Below, one piece after another: positions 33,097-42,546 of a stretch of 57,606 nt of DNA (its first letter is position 1; each line of letters opens with the position of its first letter). A program made the translations under genes and the position numbers. The notes below the pieces were generated by a model, which worked only from the letters and a program-made list of their open reading frames with translations, made no database searches and was not told the DNA's origin. This DNA comes from Saprospiraceae bacterium (GTDB lineage Bacteria; Bacteroidota; Bacteroidia; Chitinophagales; Saprospiraceae), in assembly GCA_027486765.1 (NCBI GenBank), contig JAIXOO010000443.1:1-57606 (forward strand), read 5' to 3'.

Positions 33097-35163
33097 TTAG
33101 AGATTCAAAACCCAGGCACCCTGTTCTGCTGTATCGTGTACAGGGATATCCAACTCATCCGCCAGTCTTTTGATCCATCGCCGGGTGCCAAAACGGTTGC
33201 TGCCATCAAGGATGATGAGTTTGGTTCCCTTCGGAATGTCTTCTGGATAAATTCTTGGATTGTGGTGGACCAACAAATAATCGTAGGGCGGGAGCGGAGG
33301 GCTTTCATTTTCTCCGACCATGCCGATTTTGTGTTTCCCAAAAAGCAAACAACCGGATTGAAGGGCTACTCGGCCCCAGCGAAAACTGCTTTGCCAATCG
33401 AGGTGCTGCTCCTTTTTGAGGTGCATTCGAAAGCGGTGGTTTTGTGCGGCCATCAGTTCGGGGAGGGTGTCAGCAGTGGAAAGGGCCAGCACTTCGCTGC
33501 CCTGGACCAAATCCAACAATGAAGCCTTGGATACGTGGTAACAAACCAGTTGTCGCTGGTTCTGAGCCCGGAAAATACCGGGCCATTGTGCCAAAGCCCA
33601 AACCAACAGTAAAGCCAAAGCCATATTCAACCAGCGCAATTTTCGGCGGTATAAAGCAACACAAACCAAGGTCAATGCGCCATACATGCCCAGTGTAGCC
33701 CACCCGTTCCACCAAAAACCACTGATCACTGCCTGTGGCAATTCATGGATGGCCACAATCAATCCATTGAGCAATTGGATCGACCAACTCAGAATATGGC
33801 CAATCCACTCTGCGGGGATATTCAATGCCTCCAGTAAAAAAAGCGATAGACCCAGCATCAGCACCAGCCCCGAAAGTGGTACCGCAACCAAGCCCGACAA
33901 CCAAAAGAACATGGGAAATTGATGGAAATAGTAAATGCTCAAAGGGCCAGTACTCAGTTGAGCAGCAATGCCAACACTGGTTAGTTTCCAAATGTAATCC
34001 AGCACCGCATTGGGTGCGGACCAACGCTCGTAAATCCAGGGTTGAAAAGCTACAATGCCCGCAATGGCCAGGTAAGACAACTGAAAACCGATGTCCCACA
34101 ATAGATTGGATTGCCAACACAACAAGCTAAAAGCCGAGGCTGCCAGAATGTTCCAGATGTTGTACTGCCGCACCACCGCACGGGCACCAATGATCATGGA
34201 AAACATCACCGCTGCCCGCAAAGTGGCCGGAGCAGCTCCAGTTAATAGTGTAAAGAGCCAAATGCTGCCCAATTCCAGCAGCAAGCCCAGTTTTTGCGCC
34301 TTTTTATTTTGCCCAAACCACCCGAATAAAAAACGCAATACAATCGCCAAAACCCCCACGTGCAAGCCCGATACCGACAATACATGCACCGCTCCACTAT
34401 TGCTGTAAGCTTGTTTGATTTCCTGGGAAAGTTGACTGCGCTCGCCCATGATCAAGGCCGCACCTACGGCATAGGTATCGCCACTGGGCAAATGTTTTTC
34501 CAATACTTTTAAGCAAAATGCCTGCAAAACCAGGGTGAGTGGGAGGTCTTGATGTATGCTGTCGATCCGCCAGGCTCCCATGGGCGCGAACAATTGGTGA
34601 TAAACACTTTGTCTGGCGAGGTAAGCCCGGAAATCAAATGCATCAGGATTGAGCGGCGGCTTCACGGTATCGATGAGGCCACTCAGGTAGAGGTGTTGGC
34701 CACTTTGTGGCGTGATTTGACCCGTATCAACTTTTAAGTAGGCCAGTAGTTCGCCCGTAGCAGGTTGCCATTTTTTTTCTCCCAGAGCTGTTTTGGCTTT
34801 TACTTTTAACAGCACCCGAAAACTATTCGCCGCAGGACGTGCTTCCAGTACTTTTCCCCAAATGCTACATGAATCCCCCACAGTTTGCCAGGAAAAATGG
34901 GGCGCTCGATTCCATTGCTGACTTTGTTCGATCCTGAAAAAGCCCAAGCACAACAGAACCAGAAAAACCAACCCCCCGAACCAGGCTCTGGCCCTAAAAT
35001 CAGGCCGAAAAGCCAGGGCCAGAAACAACAGCCCAATTCCGCCAAAACTCCAATAATACCATTGCTGAAACTCCTGCCAGGAAACCCGCCAGCAGTCCCC
35101 AATCACAATTCCCAACACCAGGGGCAATAGTAGCCTGGGCATGGGCAATGTGCGCCAATTCAT
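33097..35163 (-). CDS. comEC: ComEC/Rec2-family competence membrane protein
   Basis: A protein of 688 residues. N-terminal membrane helices and DUF4131 beta-domain (GDSCSIWGKVLEARPA), then the ComEC core with DTYAVGAALIMGERSQLS, NSGAVHVLSVSGLHVGVLAIVL and LLTGAAPATLRAAVMFSMI, the signature of the DNA channel, followed by many helices. The C-terminal 130 residues occupy the place of the metallo-beta-lactamase domain but lack an HxHxDH motif, so any nuclease activity there is lost or different. Imports single-stranded DNA in transformation. Probable operon with the HhH gene. Confidence 0.9.
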   Translation of the reverse strand: MNWRTLPMPRLLLPLVLGIVIGDCWRVSWQEFQQWYYWSFGGIGLLFLALAFRPDFRARAWFGGLVFLVLLCLGFFRIEQSQQWNRAPHFSWQTVGDSCSIWGKVLEARPAANSFRVLLKVKAKTALGEKKWQPATGELLAYLKVDTGQITPQSGQHLYLSGLIDTVKPPLNPDAFDFRAYLARQSVYHQLFAPMGAWRIDSIHQDLPLTLVLQAFCLKVLEKHLPSGDTYAVGAALIMGERSQLSQEIKQAYSNSGAVHVLSVSGLHVGVLAIVLRFLFGWFGQNKKAQKLGLLLELGSIWLFTLLTGAAPATLRAAVMFSMIIGARAVVRQYNIWNILAASAFSLLCWQSNLLWDIGFQLSYLAIAGIVAFQPWIYERWSAPNAVLDYIWKLTSVGIAAQLSTGPLSIYYFHQFPMFFWLSGLVAVPLSGLVLMLGLSLFLLEALNIPAEWIGHILSWSIQLLNGLIVAIHELPQAVISGFWWNGWATLGMYGALTLVCVALYRRKLRWLNMALALLLVWALAQWPGIFRAQNQRQLVCYHVSKASLLDLVQGSEVLALSTADTLPELMAAQNHRFRMHLKKEQHLDWQSSFRWGRVALQSGCLLFGKHKIGMVGENESPPLPPYDYLLVHHNPRIYPEDIPKGTKLIILDGSNRFGTRRWIKRLADELDIPVHDTAEQGAWVLNL

Positions 35164-35315
35164 ACCACAAATGCTTTATAGGGTGTTCAGCAAGAACAAG
35201 AGGAAGACAAAAAATGAAGATTGTGGAAAATCATTCAAAAGGCAAGCACTTCAAAAGTAAACCAATTGCGGGAAAAATCATAACTTGCTTATATTTTTTT
35301 ACATTTACCCCACGA

Positions 35316-35477
35316 AGAGCTTGTTTAAGTTTTTTGGGTGGAAGCGAAAACGAGGCCATTTTTGCCTAAATGAGGCACGAAAAGCGGAGTTTAGCAGCGC
35401 TAAATGAGCATTTTCGGAACGAAATTTAGGCAAAAATGGGTCGTTTGAAGCCCGAACAAAAGACTTAAACAAGCTCT
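35316..35477. repeat. Large imperfect nested inverted repeat
   Basis: Outer arms AGAGCTTGTTTAAGT (35316-35330) and ACTTAAACAAGCTCT (35463-35477) are perfect; inner arms CCATTTTTGCCTAAATG (about 35356-35372) and its near complement (35421-35439) follow, and TTTAGCAGCGCTAAA closes the centre (35390-35404). It lies in the 330-bp gap between divergent comEC and HU-SPOR genes, ending 16 nt before the latter's ATG, so it is in a position to affect its expression. The rest of the gap shows nothing else. Confidence 0.8.
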
Positions 35478-35493
35478 AAAGTCAAAAGCGATC

Positions 35494-36603
35494 ATGGAAG
35501 TTGATATTAGCAAACACATCGTGGAATTGTTGTACGAGCACGATGTCGTCTCTTTGCCCGGCCTGGGTTCTTTTGTAGGCAGTTACAAATCGGCGGTAGT
35601 GGATCAGGTATCGGGTACGGTAGCACCTCCGGCCAAAACCATTACTTTTGACGACAATTTAAGAATGGACGATGGATTGTTGATCGATACGATTGGCAAA
35701 TCCTACGGCATCACCTTTGACACGGCCACGGATTTGGTTCAAAATTACGTCAATCAAATCCGGGAAGTGCTGGATCGGCGTGAAATCGTATCCTTCCCCA
35801 ACCTGGGGCGCCTGTATCGGGATTTTGAGCAAAACCTGCAATTTTTGCCCGATGTCACCAATTTTAACACCGAATCTCACGGTTTACCGGATGTGAAAGC
35901 CTATCCGATTGCTACACCGGATCCTGAACCAGTACTGCCAGTGGCGGAAGGACCCCTGGTGATAGAAAATGAGCGCAGCAGCGGGCCTTTGCCTACTGCG
36001 GTTTCATTGGGACGTTTGATCAATCATTGGTTGAGAGACAATGTCCTCCTGGTAGGCATTTTGGCTACGGTTGTGGTGGTGCTTTTGTTGTTTAACATAT
36101 TGCGCAAACCCTTGGATGAGGCAACCAGCTCCAATGAAACCCAGGTCAACGTGCCACCACCGGTTTCTGAGGAAGAGTACAAAAACGATTTCCCTCCTGA
36201 AGAAGTGCCTAGAGAGCAAAAGCAACCTTTGACCAGTGACAAACAAGGTGCTATTGTGGACGATGGCCGTACTGAAGAAGAACCAAAGACCAATACTAAG
36301 CCGCCCAAAAATACCGCCGTACCTCCCGCCGTAGTGGAAAAACCAGCAGTGACCACCCCTGCTCCAGCTCCTGCTGGGGACAAAACGGGTATCATCGCCA
36401 TCGGCTCATTTAAAGACCAGGCCAACGTAGCCAAATTGGTGGGAAAAATCAGTGCAGCGGGTTTGACTCCTTACCAAACGGCGAATGGTGCCCTCACCCG
36501 GGTAGGAGTGCAATTCAAGTACTCTACCCCGGCCGAACTCAATGCCATGCTCAGTACCGTGCGCAAAAAATTTGATTCCGGCGCCATCATCATTCAAAGA
36601 TAG
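35494..36603 (+). CDS. HU-CCDC81-like and SPOR-domain membrane protein
   Basis: A protein of 369 residues. Residues 1-60 ([28 protein letters not shown]) and about 68-125 ([27 protein letters not shown]...[10 protein letters not shown]) correspond to the paired prokaryotic HU-CCDC81 domains. A single membrane helix (about 188-211, [20 protein letters not shown]) leads to an acidic/proline-rich linker and a SPOR domain (about 295-369, [21 protein letters not shown]). SPOR binds denuded septal peptidoglycan, so the protein probably links cytoplasmic DNA-binding-like domains to the division site. Starts 16 nt after a large hairpin. Confidence 0.88.
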   Translation: MEVDISKHIVELLYEHDVVSLPGLGSFVGSYKSAVVDQVSGTVAPPAKTITFDDNLRMDDGLLIDTIGKSYGITFDTATDLVQNYVNQIREVLDRREIVSFPNLGRLYRDFEQNLQFLPDVTNFNTESHGLPDVKAYPIATPDPEPVLPVAEGPLVIENERSSGPLPTAVSLGRLINHWLRDNVLLVGILATVVVVLLLFNILRKPLDEATSSNETQVNVPPPVSEEEYKNDFPPEEVPREQKQPLTSDKQGAIVDDGRTEEEPKTNTKPPKNTAVPPAVVEKPAVTTPAPAPAGDKTGIIAIGSFKDQANVAKLVGKISAAGLTPYQTANGALTRVGVQFKYSTPAELNAMLSTVRKKFDSGAIIIQR

Positions 36604-36616
36604 TTGTATTAGAACC

Positions 36617-37630
36617 ATGATCAACCTTATTTCGGATACCGTAACCAAACCAACTCCTGGAATGCTGCAAGCCATGCTGCAAGCCGAAGTTGGTGATGAT
36701 GTATTTGGTGAAGACCCCACCGTCAACGCCCTGGAGACCAAGGCTGCAGCAATGTTTGGCAAGGAAGCTGCACTTTTTTGTCCCTCTGGTACCATGACCA
36801 ACCAAATTGCCATTAAGGTACACACCCAACCCCTGGATGAGGTCATCTGTGACGAGTACTCGCACATCTACCAATACGAGGTTGGAGGGTATGCCTTCAA
36901 TTCGGGTATTGGCGTCAATCTAATCAAAGGCACCAATGGCAAAGTTACCGCTGCGCAAGTAGCCGCTGCCATCAAACCCGTTTACGATTGGCTGCCGATC
37001 AGTAAACTAGTCGTACTTGAAAATACCTGCAATAAAGGTGGCGGCAGTTTTTATACCCTGGATGAAATTCGACCCATTCAGCAAGTTTGCCAGGAGCGGG
37101 GACTGGCTTTGCACCTCGATGGCGCTCGCTTGTTCAACGCACTGGTGGAAACGGGTGAAAGTACCCAGGCTGTAGGGGAGGTTTTTGATAGCATTTCCAT
37201 CTGTTTGTCCAAGGGGCTAGGCGCTCCGGTTGGCTCCTTGCTGATCGGCTCCCAACCTTTCATTCGTCAGGCTCGTCGGGTGCGCAAAGCCATGGGGGGC
37301 GGGATGCGCCAGGCTGGTTTTTTAGCTGCAGCCGCTATTTATGCGCTCGACCACCAAGTTCAACGTTTAAAAGAAGACAACGACCGAGCCAAACTACTGG
37401 GCGAAGTCCTGGCCAAGCAGGCCTACGTGAGCGACGTTCGACCCGTACAAAGCAATATTGTCATTTTTGACCTCAAAGCACCCTGGACTGCGGAAAGTTA
37501 CCTGGCACATTTGGCCGAGCGGGGCATCAAGGCCTCGGCCTTTGGCCCACAAACGGTTCGCTTTGTAACGCATCTGGACGTTTCAGCGTCCATGATTGAA
37601 CAGGTACTCACTGAGGTCGGTAAAATATAG
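36617..37630 (+). CDS. ltaE: Low-specificity L-threonine aldolase
   Basis: A protein of 337 residues from ATG 36617 ([17 protein letters not shown]), 13 nt after the SPOR gene. PLP fold-type [59 protein letters not shown] (PLP Asp) and the Schiff-base lysine in [14 protein letters not shown]. It cleaves L-threonine/allo-threonine to glycine and acetaldehyde. Its TAG stop forms the outer edge of the following GGTTCC inverted repeat. Confidence 0.93.
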   Translation: MINLISDTVTKPTPGMLQAMLQAEVGDDVFGEDPTVNALETKAAAMFGKEAALFCPSGTMTNQIAIKVHTQPLDEVICDEYSHIYQYEVGGYAFNSGIGVNLIKGTNGKVTAAQVAAAIKPVYDWLPISKLVVLENTCNKGGGSFYTLDEIRPIQQVCQERGLALHLDGARLFNALVETGESTQAVGEVFDSISICLSKGLGAPVGSLLIGSQPFIRQARRVRKAMGGGMRQAGFLAAAAIYALDHQVQRLKEDNDRAKLLGEVLAKQAYVSDVRPVQSNIVIFDLKAPWTAESYLAHLAERGIKASAFGPQTVRFVTHLDVSASMIEQVLTEVGKI

Positions 37631-37761
37631 GTTCCAAGTTCCGGGTTCCAAAGTTCCAGGGTTCCAAAGTTCCAAAGTTCCAGGGTTGACGGCAACCTAA
37701 ACCTTGGAACCCTAGAACCCTGAAACTTTGGAACCCTAGAATCCTGGAACCCTGGAACCTA
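37628..37761. repeat. GGTTCC-family inverted repeat, copy 2
   Basis: The outermost bases TAGGTTCC (37628-37635) pair with GGAACCTA (37754-37761); the TAG is the aldolase stop codon. Arms are runs of GGTTCCAAAG/GTTCCAGGG; the turn is GACGGCAACCTAAACC, a variant of the GGCAACCCAACC turn of copies 1 and 3. The next ATG is 13 nt after it. Confidence 0.88.
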
Positions 37762-37773
37762 CAAAAAAGAGCC

Positions 37774-38292
37774 ATGCTTTTTGAAAACCCACAGATCGCT
37801 ACAACAGACCTACCCAGCGTGGAGGACGTAAACTTTCAACGTTTGCCGCCCCAAGCCCTCAAATTGCGCACCATTGGCTGGTGCATTACGCAAGGTATTA
37901 TGTTGTTTATTTTGCTGGGCCTGTTTCTGTTTGGGGAAATATTCAAAAAGCAATGGCCCTGGATTTTCATTTTTAGCGCCTGGTTTTTACAGGCGGTGTA
38001 TTTTTTCTGGATGGCCCGCAAACGCTTTTACCGCGAAGGGTATGCCGTGCGGGAAAAAGACATCATCCACACCAAAGGTTTCTGGCTGCGCACACAACTC
38101 ACTGTGCCTTACAATCGGGTGCAACACGTTGAGATTGAGCAAGGCCCCTTGGCGCGGGCTTTTGGATTGGGAGGAATCAGCGTTTATACCGCTGGAGATA
38201 GTGGCGGTGATCTAAGCATTTCTGGCATTGAATACAAGGAGGCGGAACGCATTAAGCAATTCATTGCACAAAAAGTGGGTAGCGATGAGTGA
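37774..38292 (+). CDS. PH-domain membrane protein (YdbS-like)
   Basis: A protein of 172 residues. Two membrane segments (about 37-57, GWCITQGIMLFILLGLFLFG; 66-83, WPWIFIFSAWFLQAVYFFW) followed by a bacterial PH (bPH2) domain: RRFYREGYAVREKDIIHTKG-type start, LTVPYNRVQHVEIEQGPLARAFGLG and ISVYTAGDSGGDLSISGI. This is the pattern of YdbS, encoded with its partner YdbT; the two genes overlap here by 8 nt. Role unknown, possibly envelope stress. Confidence 0.88.
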   Translation: MLFENPQIATTDLPSVEDVNFQRLPPQALKLRTIGWCITQGIMLFILLGLFLFGEIFKKQWPWIFIFSAWFLQAVYFFWMARKRFYREGYAVREKDIIHTKGFWLRTQLTVPYNRVQHVEIEQGPLARAFGLGGISVYTAGDSGGDLSISGIEYKEAERIKQFIAQKVGSDE

Positions 38293-39805
38293 CACGAGCC
38301 CCCCTTTTTATTTTCAACCCAGCCGGCAATCGCCGATAGCGATACTCTTGATTCTGGCGCGTTTGATCCGTTCCTTGATTGGCCAGTTTTGGCCCGTATT
38401 GCTGTTATTGCTGTTGCGGAAGCGTTCGGCGAATAGTAGCCAGTTTTGGGTTTGGGTCGGCATTGCCATCACCATTTTTTCGGTGCTTCGTTCTCTGGTG
38501 ACTTATTTTCGCACACATTTTTACATCCAGGATGATGAGTTCATTTTGGAAAAAGGAGGTTTTACCCGCCGCCGTCTGAGCGTGCCACTGGACAAAATTC
38601 AGACCATCACTTTTCAACAAACTTTTTTGCACCGCTTGTTCAATGTGGTGAGTGTGGAGATGGACACGACCGGGGCAAAGGGCTCCGAGATCAGCCTCAC
38701 TGCGTTGGACCGCGATAAGGCGACTGTATTGCGTGAATATTTGTTGCGCTGGAAAAAGGAAAATGTCAATGCGACCTCAGCTGATCAAGAAGCAGCAACA
38801 GCAGATGTAGCACCCGAGGTTGAATTGCTCAAATTGGACTTGGGGGCATTGTTTTTGATTGGATTGAGCCAGAATCATTTGCGCTCTGCGGGTATCCTCT
38901 TTGGCTTGCTGGCGAGTTTTGCTCGTGAAATTCAACCCATTCTAGGCAAATCCGCCTACAAATACTTCGAAGAAGAATGGGGGTTGAGCTTTAATTTTTT
39001 CTGGACCTTTGCACTCTGGATCATTGTGTTTTTTTTGATCATCTCGGTGATTGCGACCCTGGCCTTGACGATCGTCCGTTTTTACAACCTGCGTTTTGTA
39101 CAAACTGGAGAAGGTTTTCGCCTTGAAGCAGGCTTATTAACCCGACGAGAGCAAGCCGCTTATTTGCCCAAAATTCAGTTTTTACGCTGGAGTGCCAACC
39201 CCCTTCAGCGCCTTTGGGGCATGTACAACCTGCGTTTTTATCAGGCTGCCGGGCACGAATTAAGGGGCAAACAAACCTTACAAGTACCTGGTTGTTATCC
39301 GCACCAAATTACGACCGTACAAACCGCCTATTTTCCAGCATCAGTGCAGGAGCAGTGGGATTGGTATCGGCCACATCGACTGTATTTCCGCCAACGTGTG
39401 TTCATGCTGGGGCTCTTACCCTTGATCGGCCTGATCTTAAAAACCAGCCTTGATTTCAGTTGGGTTTGGTTGGCCATTACCTTGCTGTGGCTGCCTTTCA
39501 CGGCCTGGTGGCAATGGAAATTGTTGTTGCGCAAAGAATATGGTCTGAGCCCGGATGGTTTGTGGGTGAAATCAGGCTATTTCACACAGTCACAAATACT
39601 CCTGCTATGGGCCAATGTACAAGGGCTAGAAGTACAACAATCCTTTCTGGAAAAACGCCATCAGGTAGCAGACCTTACTTTTTATACCGCCTCCGGCGAA
39701 GTTGAAATTGAAAGCCTGCCCTTGCCAATGGTCAATTCCTTGCGTGATTACGTATTGGCTAAAATAGAAGTAGGGGTTGAGAATGTTGAGGAGTTGAGAA
39801 GTTGA
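38285..39805 (+). CDS. Multi-PH-domain membrane protein (YdbT-like)
   Basis: A protein of 506 residues from ATG 38285, overlapping the previous stop in ATGAGTGA. Paired membrane helices separate three bPH2 domains: FYIQDDEFILEKGGFTRRRLSVPLDKIQTITF (about 88-160), FRLEAGLLTRREQAAYLPKIQFLRWS (about 275-345) and LSPDGLWVKSGYFTQSQILLLWANVQGLE (about 415-490). Normal layout for YdbT. The last residues, about VENVEELRS, and the stop are encoded inside the left arm of an inverted repeat (39785-39878), so the C-terminus has been rewritten by it. Confidence 0.87.
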   Translation: MSDTSPPFYFQPSRQSPIAILLILARLIRSLIGQFWPVLLLLLLRKRSANSSQFWVWVGIAITIFSVLRSLVTYFRTHFYIQDDEFILEKGGFTRRRLSVPLDKIQTITFQQTFLHRLFNVVSVEMDTTGAKGSEISLTALDRDKATVLREYLLRWKKENVNATSADQEAATADVAPEVELLKLDLGALFLIGLSQNHLRSAGILFGLLASFAREIQPILGKSAYKYFEEEWGLSFNFFWTFALWIIVFFLIISVIATLALTIVRFYNLRFVQTGEGFRLEAGLLTRREQAAYLPKIQFLRWSANPLQRLWGMYNLRFYQAAGHELRGKQTLQVPGCYPHQITTVQTAYFPASVQEQWDWYRPHRLYFRQRVFMLGLLPLIGLILKTSLDFSWVWLAITLLWLPFTAWWQWKLLLRKEYGLSPDGLWVKSGYFTQSQILLLWANVQGLEVQQSFLEKRHQVADLTFYTASGEVEIESLPLPMVNSLRDYVLAKIEVGVENVEELRS

Positions 39806-39878
39806 GGCTGCCGCAGCGACTTAGACAAAGTCCTTGTCCAAGTCGCTCGCGGTAGCCTCAACTTCTCAACTCCTCAAC
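39785..39878. repeat. GTTGA/GCCGCAGCGAC-family inverted repeat overlapping a gene end
   Basis: Arms 39785-39822 and 39840-39878 pair over 38 bp apart from one inserted base and one mismatch. The outer part is GTTGAGGAGTTGAGAAGTTG; the inner part GCCGCAGCGACTTAGACAAAG is the core also seen at 24960 and 49511. The stop codon of the YdbT-like gene (39803-39805) lies in the left arm. The remaining gap to 40161 shows no gene; CCGGGTTTGATCCCGG near 40044 is a small hairpin. Confidence 0.88.
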
Positions 39879-40161
39879 CTCCCTCAACTCAACTTATGAG
39901 TATTTTTTATTTCCCGTTTGGTTCTTTCCAGCCTTTTTTCTACCTTTAAGCAGTTTTTTAAACACGACTATTACCCATACTTCTCATTGAAAATCAAAGC
40001 TCAACACTGGAGAGCACCCTTCACATCCTCACGACGAACAGCCCGGGTTTGATCCCGGAGTGGAAAAAATCACTTGTTAAGTACCAACTTGTTGAGCAAA
40101 ACAAGAAAGTCATTGTATTTTTTCAGCGGTAGCATACCGCACTATTTATAAATGTACTACT

Positions 40162-42399
40162 ATGAGAAAATTTACATCCCATGACTATGCCTTCCCATGC
40201 ATGAGTCAATCCTGCTTTTTGTTGTTAGCGCTGCTTGTATTTGGGTTGAGTCCCCTGATCGCTCAACGCAATTTAGCCCTGTACAACCTGCCTGGCGTCC
40301 CGCAGTCACAAACGATGAATGTAGGTCGAATGCCCGATTACAATTTTCACCTGAGTTTACCCCTCATCAGCAACATCAACCTGGGGGCAAGCAGCAGTGG
40401 CTTTTCAGCCAATGACATCAAAAACATCAATTTTGATGACCAAGGTGAAAACCCGGACGGCTCATTTTTTGAGACCGATTTTTCCGATTTTATCAACCAA
40501 GTTGGGCCGTACAACACACTTGGTTTCGATTTCAATACCACCATTCTGGATGCTGGTTTTCGGATAGGAAAGGGGTATATTGGCTTGCAAGGAACTGAGC
40601 ATGTGCAGTCTTTTCTGGGTTATGCCGAATCCTTGTTCACCACTTTTGACGAAATTCAGGGGCTTACACCCGAAGATTTTGAAAATGGCCCCCGCCGTTA
40701 TGCGGTCAATGGTACTTTTTTGAATTTTACCCACCATCGCACCTTGGGTGCCAGTTACACCCACGAAATCATCCCCGGCAAACTCAGCGCGGGGCTGCGG
40801 GCAAAAATGGCCATCGGGGTCGGTCGCGCCTGGACGCGCAACGAAAACTTCAGCATCGTTGGCGATTATCAACAGGGCATTCTCGGATTGGAAGGCAATG
40901 TAGGGCTGCTTTTGGCTGGATTACCCGCTGCATTTGATTCTACCCAAGGCATTGGCACGTATTTGCAAGGAACGGGCAACAAAGGTATCGCCGTAGATTT
41001 GGGTGCTCAGTACCGCGTTACCGACAAAATCGAAGTCTTTGCCAGCCTGGTCAATTTGGGCCAAATCGTTTGGAAAAACAACATTACTGAATATGGGTAT
41101 AGCACTAAATACCTCGACTTTTATGCCAATCAGCCCGAACAGGCCGAAGAAGCACTGGGTGAGGTCATTGATTTTGTGACCACCCCGGAAAAGACCAAAT
41201 ACCTGGGGCAAATCAAGTCCCCCTTGCCCATGTATGTCTACGCAGGAGGAAATTACCATTTTAATAAAACCTTCACGGCTGGGGCCATGGTTAACCTGGA
41301 GCGCCTGGATGGATTCAATTATTGGAATTTTACCATCAATGGCCGGGCCAATGTAGGCCGGGTGTTGCAAGTGGGGGCAACCCTGGCACAAGTCCAGGGC
41401 GTCGGCTTTCAAGTAGGCGCTGGTGCTGCGGTCAACCTTGGCCCCTTACAGATTTATGCTGCTTCGGACAATGTTGCTTCCGTCGTCAACTTGGGCAATG
41501 CCCGCAATGCCCAGATCAACGTGGGAATCAACCTGGTTTTTGGTCGCGGCAAAACCAAAACTGATGTAGCCATGCAGGATAGTACCGACGCAGATGGTAC
41601 CCTGATTGCTTCGGTGGATTCCAGTGATCAAAAAAAGGTAAAACCAGAAAAAGTTAAAAAGGAAAAGACCACTGTGGCCAAAACCAAAGAACGGCCAGAA
41701 CCAGTGGATAAACCAGTGAAAACCACTCCAGCACCAGTCAGTACTCCCGTTGTTGTTGCTGCACCGACGCTGCGGCCTTGGGTGAACTTGCGCGGCACCA
41801 CCTACAATGCGAGCAGCAAAGAAGTAATGACAGGGGTAACGGTAGAATTGTACCAAAAACAACCCGACCGGGAAATATTGGCCTACGTGCGGGGCAATCC
41901 AGGTATCGACATCTTGGCACCCATGGAGCGCAACCGGGAATACCGCGTGGTGGTGAAGAAAAATGGCTTTAAACCGACTGAAACCAACATCTCTTTGGAT
42001 GAATTGGCGGGCGTTGCAGAACTGAAAAAAGACTTTTACCTCGAAGTAGCACCGGTGGAGCCGCCCACTGTGGTGAGCAAACCAGCGGAAAAGCCGGTTG
42101 AAAAACCAGTTGTAACTTCGGATACTACCGCCAACAACAAACCAGGAGCGAAACTTACTCCTGACCCTAAAAACAGTGTCGTTGCTCCACAACCGAATAG
42201 CAACAAACCACAGGTATTCATGGTGGTTACCAATGCTGATTTAAAACCAACGGCTTCGGCGGATGGTGCAACGATTATCAAAGTGGGTGCCGGATATCGG
42301 GTGCAGTTACTGGAAAAAACCAATGCCGATTGGTGGTTGGTGAGCTTCCGGGGCTACAACGGGTATTTGCAGGGGAAGGTACTGCGGGAGGAGAAATAA
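40162..42399 (+). CDS. DUF5723-family outer-membrane beta-barrel protein with C-terminal SH3-like domain
   Basis: A protein of 745 residues. Signal peptide (to about 35, FGLSPLIAQ), then a beta-barrel-like region (about 36-455) with NLALYNLPGVPQSQTMNVGRMP near the start and repeated GAQYRVTDKIEVFASLVNLG / GGNYHFNKTFTAGAMVNLERL strands, typical of DUF5723. A Lys/Pro/Val-rich linker (about 465-530) leads to a carboxypeptidase-regulatory-like unit (WVNLRGTTYNASSKEVMTGVTV), a second linker, and a final SH3b-like unit (KPTASADGATIIKVGAGYRV...WWLVSFRGYNGYLQGKVL). Probably an outer-membrane protein with periplasmic extensions; function unknown. Confidence 0.8.
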   Translation: MRKFTSHDYAFPCMSQSCFLLLALLVFGLSPLIAQRNLALYNLPGVPQSQTMNVGRMPDYNFHLSLPLISNINLGASSSGFSANDIKNINFDDQGENPDGSFFETDFSDFINQVGPYNTLGFDFNTTILDAGFRIGKGYIGLQGTEHVQSFLGYAESLFTTFDEIQGLTPEDFENGPRRYAVNGTFLNFTHHRTLGASYTHEIIPGKLSAGLRAKMAIGVGRAWTRNENFSIVGDYQQGILGLEGNVGLLLAGLPAAFDSTQGIGTYLQGTGNKGIAVDLGAQYRVTDKIEVFASLVNLGQIVWKNNITEYGYSTKYLDFYANQPEQAEEALGEVIDFVTTPEKTKYLGQIKSPLPMYVYAGGNYHFNKTFTAGAMVNLERLDGFNYWNFTINGRANVGRVLQVGATLAQVQGVGFQVGAGAAVNLGPLQIYAASDNVASVVNLGNARNAQINVGINLVFGRGKTKTDVAMQDSTDADGTLIASVDSSDQKKVKPEKVKKEKTTVAKTKERPEPVDKPVKTTPAPVSTPVVVAAPTLRPWVNLRGTTYNASSKEVMTGVTVELYQKQPDREILAYVRGNPGIDILAPMERNREYRVVVKKNGFKPTETNISLDELAGVAELKKDFYLEVAPVEPPTVVSKPAEKPVEKPVVTSDTTANNKPGAKLTPDPKNSVVAPQPNSNKPQVFMVVTNADLKPTASADGATIIKVGAGYRVQLLEKTNADWWLVSFRGYNGYLQGKVLREEK

Positions 42400-42402
42400 G
42401 GC

Positions 42403-42546
42403 GAATGACGAATATTTCGAATGATGAATGACGAATTCCCGGTCACTGAACGTCGGTTACTGAGCGAAGTTGAAGTAAGCCGAAGTGCACCGAATATTCG
42501 TCATTCGTCATTCGGGTTATTCATCATTCGAATCATTCGTCATTTC
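42403..42546. repeat. AATGACGAAT-family inverted repeat overlapping a gene end
   Basis: Left arm (about 42403-42437) is GAATGACGAATATTTCGAATGA followed by TGAATGACGAAT; the right arm (about 42492-42546) is the complement with one extra unit. The centre has the GAGCGAAGTTGAAG motif. The right arm encodes the last residues (MTNDSNDE) and stop codon (42517-42519) of the Rpn-type nuclease gene. Confidence 0.82.

Noticed and set aside
40041-40065. T-arm-like hairpin CCGGG-TTTGATC-CCGGA suggesting a tRNA
   Set aside because: The loop lacks the conserved TTC at positions 54-56, and no acceptor, D or anticodon stems can be drawn around it.
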